Assembly (NCBI RefSeq): GCF_040869045.1
Contig: NC_090319.1
Coordinates: forward strand, 230,881,832 to 230,945,831
Length of the DNA stretch: 64,000 bases
DNA from: Eurosta solidaginis
Taxonomy: Eukaryota > Arthropoda > Insecta > Diptera > Tephritidae
Reading direction: 5' to 3'
Under the pieces are notes generated by a model, which saw nothing but the letters and a program-made list of their open reading frames with translations, was not told the DNA's origin and made no database searches. Position 1 is the first letter of the stretch; each line of letters opens with the position of its first letter. Both the position numbers and the translations under genes were made by a program. Positions 10,507 to 21,783 of this stretch are shown here, in pieces.

Positions 10507-13236
10507 TGTGAGGGGTATATGCGCCAAGTGAATCACACTGGGTATGCGGATACCAAACTAGTTATCATTTATATGTATAATGGTAACTGGTATAGCCAAT
10601 GTAGATCAAAGAGCGCACGATCACAGCATTGATGACATAGCTGATACATATCCGACGCTCGTCAACCTTCTCTATACCGTACACGAATACAAAAAATTAA
10701 TTATAACTTTATTGAAAGATTTGCCTGATATAGTAGGTAATGATGTAGACGACCTAACCCATAAGTATACAGACAGAATCATAATGATGAGTAAGTGATG
10801 CATATCTGTTGGAAAGCCTAAATAAATCCTACGAAGCACGTAGTTTGGATAAAATGTTATGTTCAAACCACTTTTATAATGTAGCGATAATTTTATGGAA
10901 CCCAAAAAGATCGGACCAATATGATATTTTTCTAATGCCAACTAAGGGTTTTGGTGCTTTCGTGAAGGGAATAAATTACATAACCCAGCCGAAGACAAGG
11001 ACATCCTTGATTGCTTTGGTAAATATTGCAGTTTTCTTTTTTTCTATAACCACATAATACAAATGTACATACACACATACATGGGTGCATAATACCTGCT
11101 TATAGTTTTAAGAATAACAATGAGTCGAGACCGCTAAATCGGATGACTGTACCGTTTTTCATTTAACTAAGAATGCGTAGAAAAAAAAAGACGACCGCAG
11201 AGGTTATAAAAGGAGAATATTTGGGAAAACGGGGATTGTCTTTAAAGCTTCAGTATGCAAGTGAGCTGGTGGACGATGAGTCCAATGCAAGTGATACGGT
11301 GATATGTTCAAGTCGGGCGAGATGAAAAATCAAATTAAGTTTCTGATACCACATGTGTTCGAGATTGCTCCCCGCTCAAAGTGATATATGTGCTAATTTT
11401 TATTTTTATTTATCGTGGTAATGACATATAATTGAGAAAAGACCAAAAAGTGCATTCTTTCAATTTCACTAATTGGAACTATATAATGTTGTTCAAACCG
11501 TATTACTCAGCTCAAAGAAGAAAAATGTGCCACCATTAAAAAGGGAAGCACAGGGATGATCCCGTAATTCGGTCGTCATATAGACCAAGATTCAATCACG
11601 GAGAATGACCAACCTGGATGTCCCAGCCGGAGCAGAAGGCGTGCTTATAGATTTTTTTTTGTCTTACCCAATTAATGCTTCTTTTCGTAAAAATTAAAGA
11701 AATAAATATGTGGAATTGTTTAGTTCGTATAGGGTTGTGTATTAATACTTCTTAGCAGTGACTGCCAAAAGAAAAAAAGAAAAAGTTTCTACTATACAAT
11801 TAGAGATTTGCGCTTGTACTTGAAATAGTAGGAAAAAAAGAAAAAGTAAAAACCGTTTTTGTGCATACAGTACGTTTATTAGTTGTGAAGAAAAAAAAAT
11901 GTCGATTTTACATTTTATATTTCAAGGCGTTAGACCGCTAAATTTTAGAATGAAATATGAATCTCAGCGGTTTTTTTCTTATTTGTGCGAATCCCGAATC
12001 TGCTTAACAAATTGGTTTATACATGCGTCACTCTCGAACTTCTAAGTTATCATTAAACCTACCGATGAAACATGTTCGACGTATAACATCAACATCATCA
12101 TCGTCGTTGGGCCCTTCGCCGATGCTGCTTGTATGATGGTAAGTGAAACGTTAGAATTTCATATAATTGATCATATAGTTTTGCTAACACATATGTGTGT
12201 ATGTATATACATGCCTAATCGTTGGTAAATTTTTGCGCGGGAGCATTACGCATGTACGTACATACATATGTGCACCTTCTTAGATACCTTTTATTATGAG
12301 GGTACGAGGTTGGATAGTGAAATCTGTAATTCGCCTTTAGTTTTATTTTAAATTTGTGTGTTCGGGATAAAATTTCTAAAACCCTTTATAAATGTACAAG
12401 GAACTTACTGTAGGCTCATTTCATGAAATCTTGTTTGAATTAAAACTTATGATAGTAGAAACTTTAACGAAACAAACAGGTTAAGCTTAGACGTACGAAA
12501 AGAGGAGAATAGGCTATGTAAAATTTAAATTATAATAAATTCAAATTATCTATATAGTGAAATCTGAAGTAGGTAAATGTCTAAGTTAAAATTGTTGTTC
12601 CAGTCAGATTCAGAAATATGTAAATCATGAACTTAAATTTTCGTATAAGTAAAATCAGAAATGTATAGATTTTGATGGTAATGAATTAAAGATTGTCAGT
12701 ATAAGTAAAATCAGAAATGTATAGATTCTGATGATAATGAATTAAATATTGTCTCTATAGTAAACTCAGAAATATGCCTTTTGAGTAATTTTTTAATTGA
12801 CGACGAAATGTAGAGATTGGCTATGGTAAGTTAGAGGAAATTTGACTTGGGTTAATGGAACGAAATGCGAACCATTAACAGGTAGGGGGTTACGACCGAG
12901 GGAGCATCTACACCTTCTGCTTCCCTCATCGAAATGTTGTTGGAGTTGGCTTCCGAAATTCTTTTTTTGTTAGGAACCACATCCAGTAAGTATATCCATG
13001 TCGCTGCGTAAGTTTTGGTTCCCTGTGTTTGTTTTTTTTTCTTTCGCTGGATATCTTTTCAACCCTGCATACATTTATATTTTTGTATGGCTTTCGCTGC
13101 ATGCTACAAGGCAAGCCCACGCCCATTTTCCCTGAGCCACGCTGAAGCAACGCTAGGTATGCAGACCCGCTTTGAAAGCATGCACCTACAATTTAATCCC
13201 TCTTATTTAGCAGCCATTTAGGAGAGAGCCGTTACA
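10507..13236. mobile_element. 2.73-kb TG...CA insertion (solo-LTR-like or non-autonomous LTR element)
   Basis: The segment begins TGTGAGGGG and ends GCCGTTACA. It is flanked by a 4-bp repeat ACCA and splits the RT frame of a Jockey-type LINE. TG...CA ends with a 4-bp duplication are typical of LTR retrotransposons. I see no second copy of the first or last 30 bases inside it, and no gag or pol homology, so a very long solo LTR or a non-autonomous element fits best. Short open frames (for example 10580-10798) have no recognisable domain. The plus-strand orientation is unproven. Confidence 0.6.
12643..12780. repeat. 56-bp tandem repeat, about 2.5 copies
   Basis: Units starting at 12643 and 12699 share GTATAAGTAAAATCAGAAAT and most of the remaining 56 bp. 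A degenerate third unit starts near 12755. It lies inside the 2.73-kb insertion. Confidence 0.75.
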
Positions 13237-13240
13237 ACCA
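13237..13240. repeat. Target-site duplication ACCA (right)
   Basis: Second copy of ACCA, directly after the CA end of the 2.73-kb insertion. The Jockey RT frame resumes here. Confidence 0.65.
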
Positions 13241-14100
13241 CCCAGATAATTTGCGGTCCACCTTTTAAGACATGTGGAAGGGCAGACCCTTCCAGGTCTT
13301 GCATTAACGTGCCATGGTTGACCGTATCAAAAGCTTTTGATAGGTCGAGAGCAACGAGTACTGTTCTATGGTGGGGGTTTTGAATTAAACAGCAATTTAT
13401 CTGGGTGCTAATGGCATTTAACACGGTGGTGGTGCTATGGAGTTTTCTGAAGCCATGCTGATGACAGGCTAGCTACAAATTTGCTTTGAAGTAGGGGAGC
13501 AAAACGGCTTCAAGCGTCTTGGCTACTGGCCATAGGAGAGATATCGGGCGATATTGCCTGCTATGTTAGCTGGTTTCCCAGGTTTAGTAGCGGGACCACC
13601 TTAGCCATTTTCCATTTTTCGGGAATGACGAAGGTGAAAAGTGACAGGTTGAAGACATGTGCTTAATATTTGAAACCCTCTTTCCCTAGGCTTTTAAGCA
13701 TCGGCATGGCTATGCCATCTATCTGTTCCAACTGCTTTGAATGGTTTAGCATGACCGATGGCATCCTCAACCTCTTTGGCGGTGATGGTAATTGGAGACA
13801 CGCTGAATTTTTGTTTATGTGCGTGTCTGTTGGCCCCCCTGTCTGTCTTTGTCGACCATAGAATGCATTATATATTGTCGGCAGAAATCGCTCGCGCATT
13901 TTTTCGCATCCGACAGCACTTTATGTCCAAAGGCGATGCAAATTTTGTCATTGTGTTTAGACGGACTCGATAGGAACTTTACGGTGGACCAAAGCTTACC
14001 TACACCGGCAGGAGGTTACAACCTCTTAGGTGATGCTCCCATTTTGCCCGCTTGTGTTCATCAACAAGCAGTCTGATGCGTCGGTTTATATCCCTTATTT
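13241..14100 (-). pseudogene. Jockey-type reverse transcriptase, N-terminal part, degraded
   Basis: Clearest in 13241-13424, which reads LVALDLSKAFDTVNH (motif A, catalytic Asp) and continues to the NYLGG block where the insertion interrupts it. Upstream, 13450-14100 shows RT finger fragments in changing frames with many stops. Confidence 0.72.
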
Positions 14101-14119
14101 GGGGGTCGCCGAGATCGAG

Positions 14120-15030
14120 CTATCTTATAAGGTCACGTTCTCTCGCTAAATTTGCGGCCTTCGCCGGAAAGTGAAGCCGAATTTTGGGAATTCTACCCGC
14201 GGGAATGAAGCGAACCGAGGCGGATTCAATGACCTTGCGGAAAGCACGCTCCCTTTGGCGGGAATCAGTCGGGATAGGGAGGGCAGCAAAGCGATTGTCT
14301 GTAAAGCATTTGTATTCATCCCACTTTCCTTTTTTTAAATTTATGAAAGTGTGTTTTTCTGAGCCGATGAAGTCGGCGGTACGCTCGAGCGAAATAAGTA
14401 TAGGCAGGTGGTCGGATGCCAAAGTTACAGTCGGCTGCCAGTTGACGCAGTTTAAGAGCCCTGCGTTCACGATTGATATATCCGGCGAACTGTGACAGCT
14501 TCCTACCACACGTGTGGGGGCGTCTCCGTTTATTGTGCAGAACGTCGTTTCTTCTATTTGATCCGCGAACATCTCACACCTACTGTCTGCCTGCAAGTTT
14601 GAATTCCATAGATCGTGATGGGCATTGAAATCGCCTAAGATAATGCGATTATTGCCAGTGTGTAAGGCGCTGATATTAAGGCGGTATCCACTGGGGCAGC
14701 AAGTGGCAGGAGGGATGTAGATGTTGTTGATTTCTAGGTTTGCATCGGCTGCCGGACAGATAAGCCTTGACGTTCTAAGACTCTGTCCCTGCGGTGATAG
14801 TCGGGATCAAATAAATGATATTGCACAGAGTGGTGTATGATAAACAAGAGGCCACCTCTATTTCCGCTATCGCTGTCTTTTCTGTGGACATTATACCCAG
14901 AACAAGTCTGCAGAGCAGATCTTGCTGTGAGTTTAGTCTCTTCAAACGCAGCAATGTGGATGCCGCTTCATGAAATTGACTATCTCCATTCTCCATTACA
15001 ATTTAACTGCAGAATTCTGAAGTGCAACGG
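14120..15030 (-). pseudogene. Jockey-type AP endonuclease domain, degraded
   Basis: Begins with LQLNCNG (the Asn of the family's first motif) followed by two stops, then EETKLTARSALQTCSGYN with the metal-binding Glu. After further stops, SPDISIVN and ASDHLPILIS give the late Asp and the catalytic His. The longest continuous stretch is 14120-14596. Multiple stop codons and frame changes show an old, inactive copy. Confidence 0.78.
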
Positions 15031-15270
15031 GGGAGACGTCGTCACTCTGGGGGTAAGTGACGGTCGACTACGCCTGGGTTGTGAAAGGCCCTGTGATGCA
15101 TTTTTTCATATGTTTCTTTTATTGAGAAATTATTCTTATTTGAAAATGTAATCTGTATATATAATTAAAACATTTCATAACAAGTTTGAGAATTATCTGT
15201 ACATTAGTGAATGGAAAAATAATGGAACGAAAAACAAAAGTTAAAAAATTGCTTTAAAAGTTGTATAGTT

Positions 15271-15345
15271 TGACGGTGATCGAACTCGCGCCACGCGATC
15301 GCAACCACAACATCGTAACCGCTGGGCCACTACGACTGCTTGATA
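15271..15345 (-). repeat. tRNA-like segment inside composite repeat copy A
   Basis: On the minus strand a box A-like GTGGCCCAGCGGTTAC (15315-15330) and a box B-like GAGTTCGATCACC (15275-15288) stand at tRNA-like spacing. This suggests the repeat contains a tRNA-derived SINE head or an old tRNA pseudogene. The cloverleaf was not verified, so it is not called as a tRNA gene. Confidence 0.6.
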
Positions 15346-15448
15346 TCTTGCGCCAAATGTTGTTTTTAACATTGTAGTACACACGAATTTTACCGTTTAT
15401 TTTTACTTGAACTTAATTTAAGACCATTGTTCTTAATTTAAGAACATT

Positions 15449-15873
15449 AGGGGGACTCATGTAACCATATAAATGCCTTATAAAGTGTGTAAACGTATAA
15501 ATTTATCTAGTGCGTAAACGAGCTGTCCAATTTTGTATGAAAAATCATTTACACAATTTGTATAAATTTACGCGCACATTTCATTGTGTAAACGTGGTAA
15601 ACTCAAAGGAATGCAACCTTGCAGACATTACAGCAGGCATTTTCATCAGAAATCTCCAACATTAGCAAGTAAAGGCGTTTTAGTTTTGATTTTTCACTTA
15701 ATCTTGGCATTTTTTAATTTGTATAACAATCTAAAAAAAATTTGTTTGGCAATAATACAGCTGATAAACAATCAAGTTTATCAAGAGTATTACTAGGTGC
15801 GTTCATATAACCGCGTGTGTAAATGTATATAATTTTACACCTTATAAGTTTATATGCTTTCATGAGTCCCCCT
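15449..15873. mobile_element. MITE, 425 bp, terminal inverted repeat AGGGGGACTCATG, TSD ATT
   Basis: Perfect 13-bp terminal inverted repeats (15449-15461 and 15861-15873), with further imperfect pairing inward. Flanked by ATT at 15446-15448 and 15874-15876. Copy B of the host repeat has a single ATC at the equivalent place (22911 region), so the empty site is visible. No coding sequence. The superfamily is not assigned: a 3-bp ATT duplication does not fit the families I know well. Confidence 0.85.
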
Positions 15874-16417
15874 ATTGTTCTCATTAATAGAACATTTGTT
15901 CATATTTTAAGACCAGCCGTTCTATTTTCAAGAAAATGGTTGTAAGTTCAAGAACAATGTTGTTGTTTTGAGAAAAGGTCGGTCTTGTGTCAAGAACAAA
16001 TAAGTAAGAACACGAAAATCTTGAATTGAGTCCGGTGGCGCTGGAGTTTAGAACGGCGTTTTTCTCTGAGTGTACGAAACCAGCGCAGATATAACTATAC
16101 TCAGTTGGAAATGCTTTCAAATTTAACCAAATTTCATATTTAAAAAAAATATTCAAATAAAACGAATTTATAGCTGAAGAAAGATATCTTTTCTACACTT
16201 TTAATTCGGCAAAAACAGCAGGTGGCCCCGCAGTGAGAAATTCCTGATAAAACCCGACTGTCTTGATGAATTTATCAGCTACTTTTCGATTTCAGGTGAT
16301 ACCCGATTTTGTCTACGCGCTATTCTTTTGTGTTTAAACTCAATTTCAAGAGTTTCAGCAATTTTTTTTCGAAGCTTCTTAAATTTCAGAAAAGCGTTTT
16401 TTTTGCATGAATACTTT

Positions 16418-16920
16418 TTACTTCCTCGCGCCAATCTTTTTGGCGAGATCCATGGCTTGATACAAATCTAAATTAACCTTTTGAAATTCGCGACCCAAAG
16501 GCAACAAAAGTGGAAAAATTACATTTATAATATGTAAACATATTAAAAATTCAAAATCCATGGCGTTTTTTAAAATTTTGGCGTCTTTTTCCGAGGTTCT
16601 CATTTCATTAAGGGTTTTGTTAACGAACGGAAATAACTCATAAAAATCGTTGATGACCTCATATTTCGAAACCCATCAAGTCAGGTTAAATCTTTTTGAA
16701 AATTTTGTTCGTGGAGTTTTGTCAGATTATTCAATCGTATTTTCAAATCGTTTTTTGTTTTAGGTGTATGCAAGAAATTGTAGACATTTTCGAAGGTAGC
16801 GAGGCAATCTCTAATGGCTGGTACGTTGCTAGTGAAAGATATAGCAAGATTCAAAGAATGTGCGGCACAATGAACATAGAAAGCAAGTGAATTAGTGTAG
16901 TCGGGTAGCGTCGTGACACA
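16418..16920 (-). pseudogene. hAT-type transposase fragment
   Basis: The minus-strand reading gives FYVHCAAHSLNLAIS and then VPAIRDCLATFENVYNFLH, the signature of the hAT catalytic-core region in DUF4371/zf-MYM-like transposases. After a small indel and stop at about 16676-16683 it continues WVSKYEVINDFYELFPFVN and NAMDFEFLICLHIINVIFPL, ending at 16418. Further degraded sequence may extend to about 16200. The N-terminal zinc finger and the C-terminal dimerisation region were not found. No terminal repeats were seen. Confidence 0.7.
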
Positions 16921-17379
16921 AATTCATATCTATCATGAAAAGGTTTTTTTCTTTATAATTTTAGAGTGATATAAATGATTTTATACTGCAAGAAGGTTAA
17001 TGGCATTTCGAGAAATGAATGCATACATGAAAATATATATAAGTACAATTTTTCAAAAATATATTTTCAATTCAATTGATCTCATTGATCCCCTCTATAA
17101 GTTTCAGCAACTGCTCGAGTCATGATGCAAGTACAAGGTGACTGACGTTGGCAGCTTCTCTTTCTAATCCGCCATCTTGAACTCCCACTTTGAAACGCAA
17201 TTTGCCTCTTTGCAAACTACTTTTTTATTCAGAAGAAAAAGTGTCCTAAAAACTACACAAATCAATTTTTCCGAACAACTATGCAACGACGTCACTTCTT
17301 TCTCCAAATCTATTTTGTGTTGACTTTTATACAATTCGAATTCGTGACAATTTTCATAAAATCATTTTGTTTATCTAAC
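16921..17379. other. Spacer, nothing recognised
   Basis: AT-rich sequence between the hAT fragment and the Penelope-like element. No open frame or repeat structure that I recognise. Confidence 0.5.
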
Positions 17380-17508
17380 AAAATTATAGACTAAATTGTA
17401 TTTGTTGGCGACCTTATTCTTCAAATAACTATCTTATTAAGCTGGCTCGAGGTCTGTGTTTTAAAATAAAACACCGTTGATGATTTTTTCTTTTTTTCAA
17501 CCAATATA

Positions 17509-17538
17509 TTTCGACTGCTCTGCGGCAATCGTCATCAG
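17509..17538 (-). other. Hammerhead-like hairpin in PLE-1 left arm
   Basis: Exact inverse of the motif at 18608-18637: CTGATGA, stem-loop, GAAA on the minus strand. Confidence 0.55.
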
Positions 17539-17644
17539 GGTTACAAAACTAATAAAACAAAAATAATAGTAAATAAACAATTAACAAATTATCACAAAAA
17601 ATTTATCATTTTACATTTGCACATACGTTTCTTAGCACGTCTGC

Positions 17645-18514
17645 CCTGAAAACGGAAAATTAGCTTATTTAGACTCTGAAATAAACAGACGAGGCAATCG
17701 ACTAAAACTTAAGTGGTATAAAAAAGAAATAGCTTCAGGACGAATTATAAATTTTAATTCTAAGCATCCCAAATCCATGATTGTAAATACAGCATTGGGC
17801 TGTATACGGAAAATGCTACTTACCTCAGACGAAGTGTACCACAAGGAAATAAAGAAAGAAATAGTCACATTGTTAAGAAATAATGATTTTCCAAAACACA
17901 CAATAAGAAAGTTAATCAAAAAAGCTAAATTGCCAAATAACACACAAAAACCCGGAAAACCATTAAATTTTAAGTCGCTGGCCTATGTACCTCAATTATC
18001 AGAACGTTTGGTTAAATCTGATTGTTACAACAAGGATAACACAAAAATAGCACATAAGCCGTCCAATACTTTAAAACAATTTTTCAATAAAACGAAGTCA
18101 ACCATACCAAATATGGACAAAAGCAACGTTGTGTATAAAATTCCCTGTAAAGGCAAGGTTGAGGAAGCTTGCAATAGTATTTATGTCGGTACAACTAAAT
18201 CCAAACTAAAAACAAGACTATCACAACATAAATCCGATCTAAAACAATGCCATCAACAAAATAACCAGAAAACAGCACTTATGGCACACTGTGCAGCTAG
18301 TGGGCACATACCTAACTTTGACGAGACCAAAATACTGCAACAAGAACAACACTACAGTAAACGATTCACTCTTGAAATGTTACACATTATCAACGTACCG
18401 ACTAACACACGACTCAACTTTAAGAGCGACGTGGACAATTCCGCGCATATATACAAACATTTGCTTAGAGGAAGACAGTACCATACTCCACGTCGCACAG
18501 GGCAGACGTGCTAA
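17645..18514 (+). pseudogene. PLE-1 ORF, C-terminal part with GIY-YIG endonuclease
   Basis: Open from 17645 to a stop at 18514 (289 codons) with no native start, since it joins the left arm directly. The N-terminal 45 residues (ENGKLAYLDSEINRRGN, WYKKEIASGR) match the post-RT region of Penelope proteins. Next is a basic linker with NVVYKIPC. Then SIYVGTTKSKLKTRLSQHK gives the GIY-YIG core (Tyr-Val-Gly, with the catalytic-type Arg in KTRLSQH), followed by ALMAHCAASGH and ILQQEQHYSKRFTLEMLHI with the conserved Glu. The reverse transcriptase is missing, so it is a dead 5'-truncated copy, although this part of the frame is intact. Confidence 0.85.
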
Positions 18515-18607
18515 GAAACGTATGTGCAAATGTAAAATGATAAATTTTTTGTGATAATTTGTTAATTGTTTATTTACTATTATTTTTGTTTTATTAGTTT
18601 TGTAACC

Positions 18608-18637
18608 CTGATGACGATTGCCGCAGAGCAGTCGAAA
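18608..18637 (+). other. Hammerhead-like hairpin in PLE-1 right arm
   Basis: CTGATGA (18608-18614), one extra C, a 6-bp stem GATTGC with GCAGTC (one G-U pair) closed by loop CGCAGA, then GAAA (18634-18637). This is the hammerhead core order, with one additional base between the first box and stem II. Hammerhead motifs are reported from PLE pseudo-LTRs. The cleavage site and stems I/III were not resolved. Confidence 0.55.
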
Positions 18638-18731
18638 TATATTGGTTGAAAAAAAGAAAAAATCATCAACGGTGTTTTATTTTAAAACACAGACCTCGAG
18701 CCAGCTTAATAAGATAGTTAAAATTATAGAC

Positions 18732-19466
18732 ATTTTTTGATATTTTCGTTCCAAAATAAAGGTATTTTGTTTAAAATAATCAATATAATACATATTTAAA
18801 TGATATTTTTTAATCGGGTCATTTGCTTTTCCTTTCCAGGTGCTTTTTTCCTGCTCTTTGCCGTTCTGAGGCGTATTCCGAAAGCATTTCTTCCGCCTGT
18901 TGCCAATGTTTCAGGTGTCACACAGGCACACTTTTGTTAACCCTGGCGTTTACGTCGCTAAACCCCACTTTTATTAGCGCTCGAAAGTTCATTACAAGCG
19001 CTAGTACAATATAATATTATTCGTCTGTAGCTCGTAGATTAATGTTACATTAAAGAACTACTACAAAAGAGTCAAGCTTTTCTACAACTGACCATATTTC
19101 TTTCATATCTCTTCGTGGCTGTTTTGTTTTCATGTATATGTGGTTTTATGTGGCAGGTGCCAATTCCAGTGCACATCTCGGTCAGCAAGCAATAGTGTTA
19201 AAATACTCATTGTAAAGCGGTCCATCAGAAAAACTTGAAAACAGTTTATGACGCAGGTTATCGCATTTTATCTGCGGTGCTTACTGGGTAATCTTGGATG
19301 GGGCTGTGAGACGTACCTCATATGATGTAGCAGTATCGACGTTTCAATGCCCGACATGGCAAACTGCCATGTTCTTATTGGAGCCGTTTGCCTCAGTAAT
19401 TTTGTCAATACCCGGTTAACCCGGTAATTCGATAGCCAGGTATTATCTGACCTTTCTTCTCCTCTG
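18732..19466. other. Spacer, no gene recognised
   Basis: Noncoding sequence between PLE-1 and the tandem duplication. Open frames at 18823-19014 and 19268-19576 have no recognisable domains. Confidence 0.5.
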
Positions 19467-20238
19467 AAATAACTCATGCTCCTATTCATATACAAATACA
19501 TGCAGTTAATACATACCGGCCGCCGTGGTGTGATGGTAGTATGCTCCGCCATCCACACCGAAAATCCTCGGCTCACTCCTCGGGCAAAGCAACATAAAAA
19601 TTATAGAAACAAGCTTTCAATGAGAAGAACATTCTTCTAAGCGGGGTCACCCGTAGGCAGTGTTTGGCAAGCACTCCGAGTGTATTTCTGCCATAAAAGC
19701 TCTCAGTGGAAACTCATATGCCTTACAGATGCTATTCGAAGTCGGTATAAAAGAAGTAGGACCCGTCCCGCCAATTTGTAGGTAAAATTAAAAGGAACAC
19801 GACGCAAATAGGAAGAGAAGCTTGACCTTAAATCCATTCGGAGGTTAGCGCGCCTTTTATTATTTATATTGTTTACAGATTTTGGGACATGCTCGGTTGC
19901 CCGGGTATTTGGATTCCCCCCACATGGGTACCCGGGTATCTCATTACACAAGTAAAATGATCAGCCCTACCTCCCGCCAGGCGTATTGCAAATTATAGCA
20001 GGCCACTGGTATTTCCATCATCAGCGCAACGGCATCGAACCACCTTCCCTCACTGCGTCATCTTATGTTTATGTTTGTATAGTAATAACTACTATGTAGA
20101 ATAACCGCAAGCATTAGTGGAGGAGTTTGGTATTCATTAAGTTGCCACATACCTTGACTGTTTATTCTTCTTGTAATTCATTTTGCCTTTCGGAACACAA
20201 ACTAAGCGAAATATCCCAGGTTTGCCATACTACAACAG
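19467..20238. repeat. 0.77-kb tandem duplication, copy 1
   Basis: Begins AAATAACTCATGCTCC and ends TTTGCCATACTACAACAG. Copy 2 follows immediately at 20239. Both copies contain a full tRNA-derived SINE plus about 370 bp of downstream sequence, including CCCGGGTATTTGGAT. Confidence 0.88.
19517..19872 (+). mobile_element. tRNA-derived SINE (in copy 1)
   Basis: Head with a box A-like TGGTGTGATGGTAG (19526-19539) and a degenerate box B-like CGGCTCACTCC (19569-19580). The body includes GGCAGTGTTTGGCAAGCACT, and the 3' end reads GAGGTTAGCGCGCC followed by a TTATTTAT tail. From memory this matches a very abundant tephritid SINE. RNA polymerase III promoter boxes are inferred. Confidence 0.75.
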
Positions 20239-20994
20239 AAATAACTCATGCTCCCATTCATATACAAATACATGCAGTTACCTACATACCGGCCGTCGTG
20301 GTGTGATGGTAGTATGCTCCGCCATCTACACCGAAAATCCTCGGCTCACTCCTCGGGCAAAGCAACATCAAAATTTTAGAAACAAGCTTTCAATGAGAAG
20401 AACATTCTTCTAAGCAGGGTCACCCCTAGGCAGTGTTTGGCAAGCACTCCAAGTGTATTTCTGCCATAAAAGCTCTCAGTGAAAACTCATATGCCTTACA
20501 GATGCTATTCGAAGTCGGTATAAAACAAGTAGGACCCGTCCCGCCAATTTCTAGGTAAAATTAAAAGGAACACGACGCAAATAGGAAGAGAAGCTTGACC
20601 TTAAATCCATTCGGAGGTTAGCGCGCCTTTATTTATTTATTTACATTGCTTACAGATTTTGGGATATGCTCGGTTGCCCGGGTATTTGGATCCCCCCACA
20701 TGGGTACCCGGGTATCTCATTACTCAAGTAAAATGATCAGCCCTACCTCTCGCCAGGCGTATTGCAAACTATAGCAGGCCACTGGTATTTCCATCGTCAG
20801 CGCAACGGCATCGAACCACCTTCCCTCACTGCGTCATCTTATGTTTATGTTTACGTTTGTATAGTAATAACTACTGTGTAGAATAGCCGCAAGCATTAGT
20901 GGAGGAGTTTGGTCTTCATTAAGTTGCCACATACCTTGACTGTTTATTCTTCTTGTAATTCATTTTATATCTCAGGTTTGCCATACTACAACAG
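20239..20994. repeat. 0.77-kb tandem duplication, copy 2
   Basis: Repeats 19467-20238 with a few percent differences. It lacks about 20 bp near its end (the CCTTTCGGAACACAAACTAA stretch of copy 1) and ends in the same CATACTACAACAG. Confidence 0.88.
20289..20644 (+). mobile_element. tRNA-derived SINE (in copy 2)
   Basis: Same SINE as 19517-19872, duplicated together with its flanks rather than by a separate insertion. The tail is TTTATTTATTTATTT. Confidence 0.75.
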
Positions 20995-21783
20995 AATTCA
21001 CGAACATTAGGTTCACAGAGGCCTTGAAGAAAGGATAGTAATCTATATTTAAGTGGCGGCCCTGCATGTTTTATGCAAACTTCCAACGGCAGAAACTTTT
21101 AATAGCAGAACCCGAAGTATATTAGGAGAGCCTGAAGGCCTTTAATATAAGAATTATTTTCATGAAAAGTGTGAACAACGTACTTGGGCTTTGATACAAA
21201 ATGTAACTTATTTAATACTATTTCACAAAGCAGAATCTTCTATTCTTTCCCTTTCTCTCATCATTCGTATTGTATGGGAGTTTTCAAAATGAGCTGTCAC
21301 TACATAGACCACCATGTCGTTATTACATCATGTGCTCGAGTATTAACTCAAAAATGGCTTTTTGAATAATTTTTAGTTGTCAATTTGTTAATTTAAATTT
21401 GTTTTTTATAGCGAAGTGCTCGTTCATCATATGAAAGTGCCTTTGCTTATGCTTACATACAATCAGAGAAAAAATCTTCTGAAACGAACGAAACAAGTTC
21501 AAAATTAAGAATATTCGTTGACAAAAGTCTGTTAAGTACGTTTCTTTTTAACTCGTGACCGATGGGCTTGTTTTAAGAACAGTTTTTCCAAGCACACCGT
21601 TCGTATTTCACAACCAGATTGGTATTGATGTGTGAACCTTCTGTGCTCATTTCAAGCACTACTTGTGCTTGATTTAAGATTTTTCGTTCTCACGCTTCGA
21701 GAACGATTTGTGGTCGGCCTCAGTTCAAGAACGGTTTCTGCTTGATCATTGGTTGGAGGAAGGTAATTTTTTAATTCTTACCC
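20995..21783. other. Spacer with an unassigned repeat-like block
   Basis: 20995-21465 holds nothing I recognise. 21467-21760 has GTTCAAGAAC- and AGAGAAAAA-type phrases similar in style to the composite repeat, possibly a distant relative in the opposite orientation. Confidence 0.4.

Larger units (their letters stand above)
13237..15095 (-). mobile_element. Jockey-type LINE, 5' half (split by insertion)
   Basis: On the minus strand this half holds what looks like the end of ORF1 or an inter-ORF region (15040-15095), the endonuclease domain (about 14120-15030) and the first part of RT (13241 to about 14100). The rest of the element is at 9211-10506. The exact 5' boundary is uncertain because the composite repeat at 15098 begins close by. 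Confidence 0.75.
15098..16075. repeat. Composite repeat, copy A (with MITE inserted)
   Basis: Matches 21998-23115 along its length: a shared left end near ATGCATTTTTTCATAT, the tRNA-like block, runs of GTTCAAGAAC-type phrases, and a right end of GAACGGCGTTTTTCTC. Copy A carries a 425-bp MITE at 15449-15873 that copy B lacks, and lacks the piggyBac-like MITE found in copy B. The repeat class is unknown. Confidence 0.75.
17380..18731 (+). mobile_element. Penelope-like element (PLE-1), 5'-truncated, with inverted arms
   Basis: Outermost is a 12-bp target-site duplication, AAAATTATAGAC, at 17380-17391 and 18720-18731. Then comes a 34-bp unique extension (17392-17425), a left arm (17426 to about 17650), a coding segment, and a right arm (about 18497-18719) that is the inverse of the left. 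The coding segment is the end of a PLE ORF with a GIY-YIG endonuclease. Inverted pseudo-LTRs around a 5'-truncated body are a known Penelope arrangement. The right arm includes the last codons of the ORF, so the left arm is an inverted copy of the element's 3' end. Confidence 0.88.

Noticed and set aside
10580..10798. 72-codon gene inside the 2.73-kb insertion
   Set aside because: No domain recognised, and short frames of this size are expected by chance.
15271..15345. Functional tRNA gene on the minus strand
   Set aside because: It has box A/B-like sequences but sits inside a repeat with a second diverged copy (22733-22803), and I could not confirm a proper cloverleaf.
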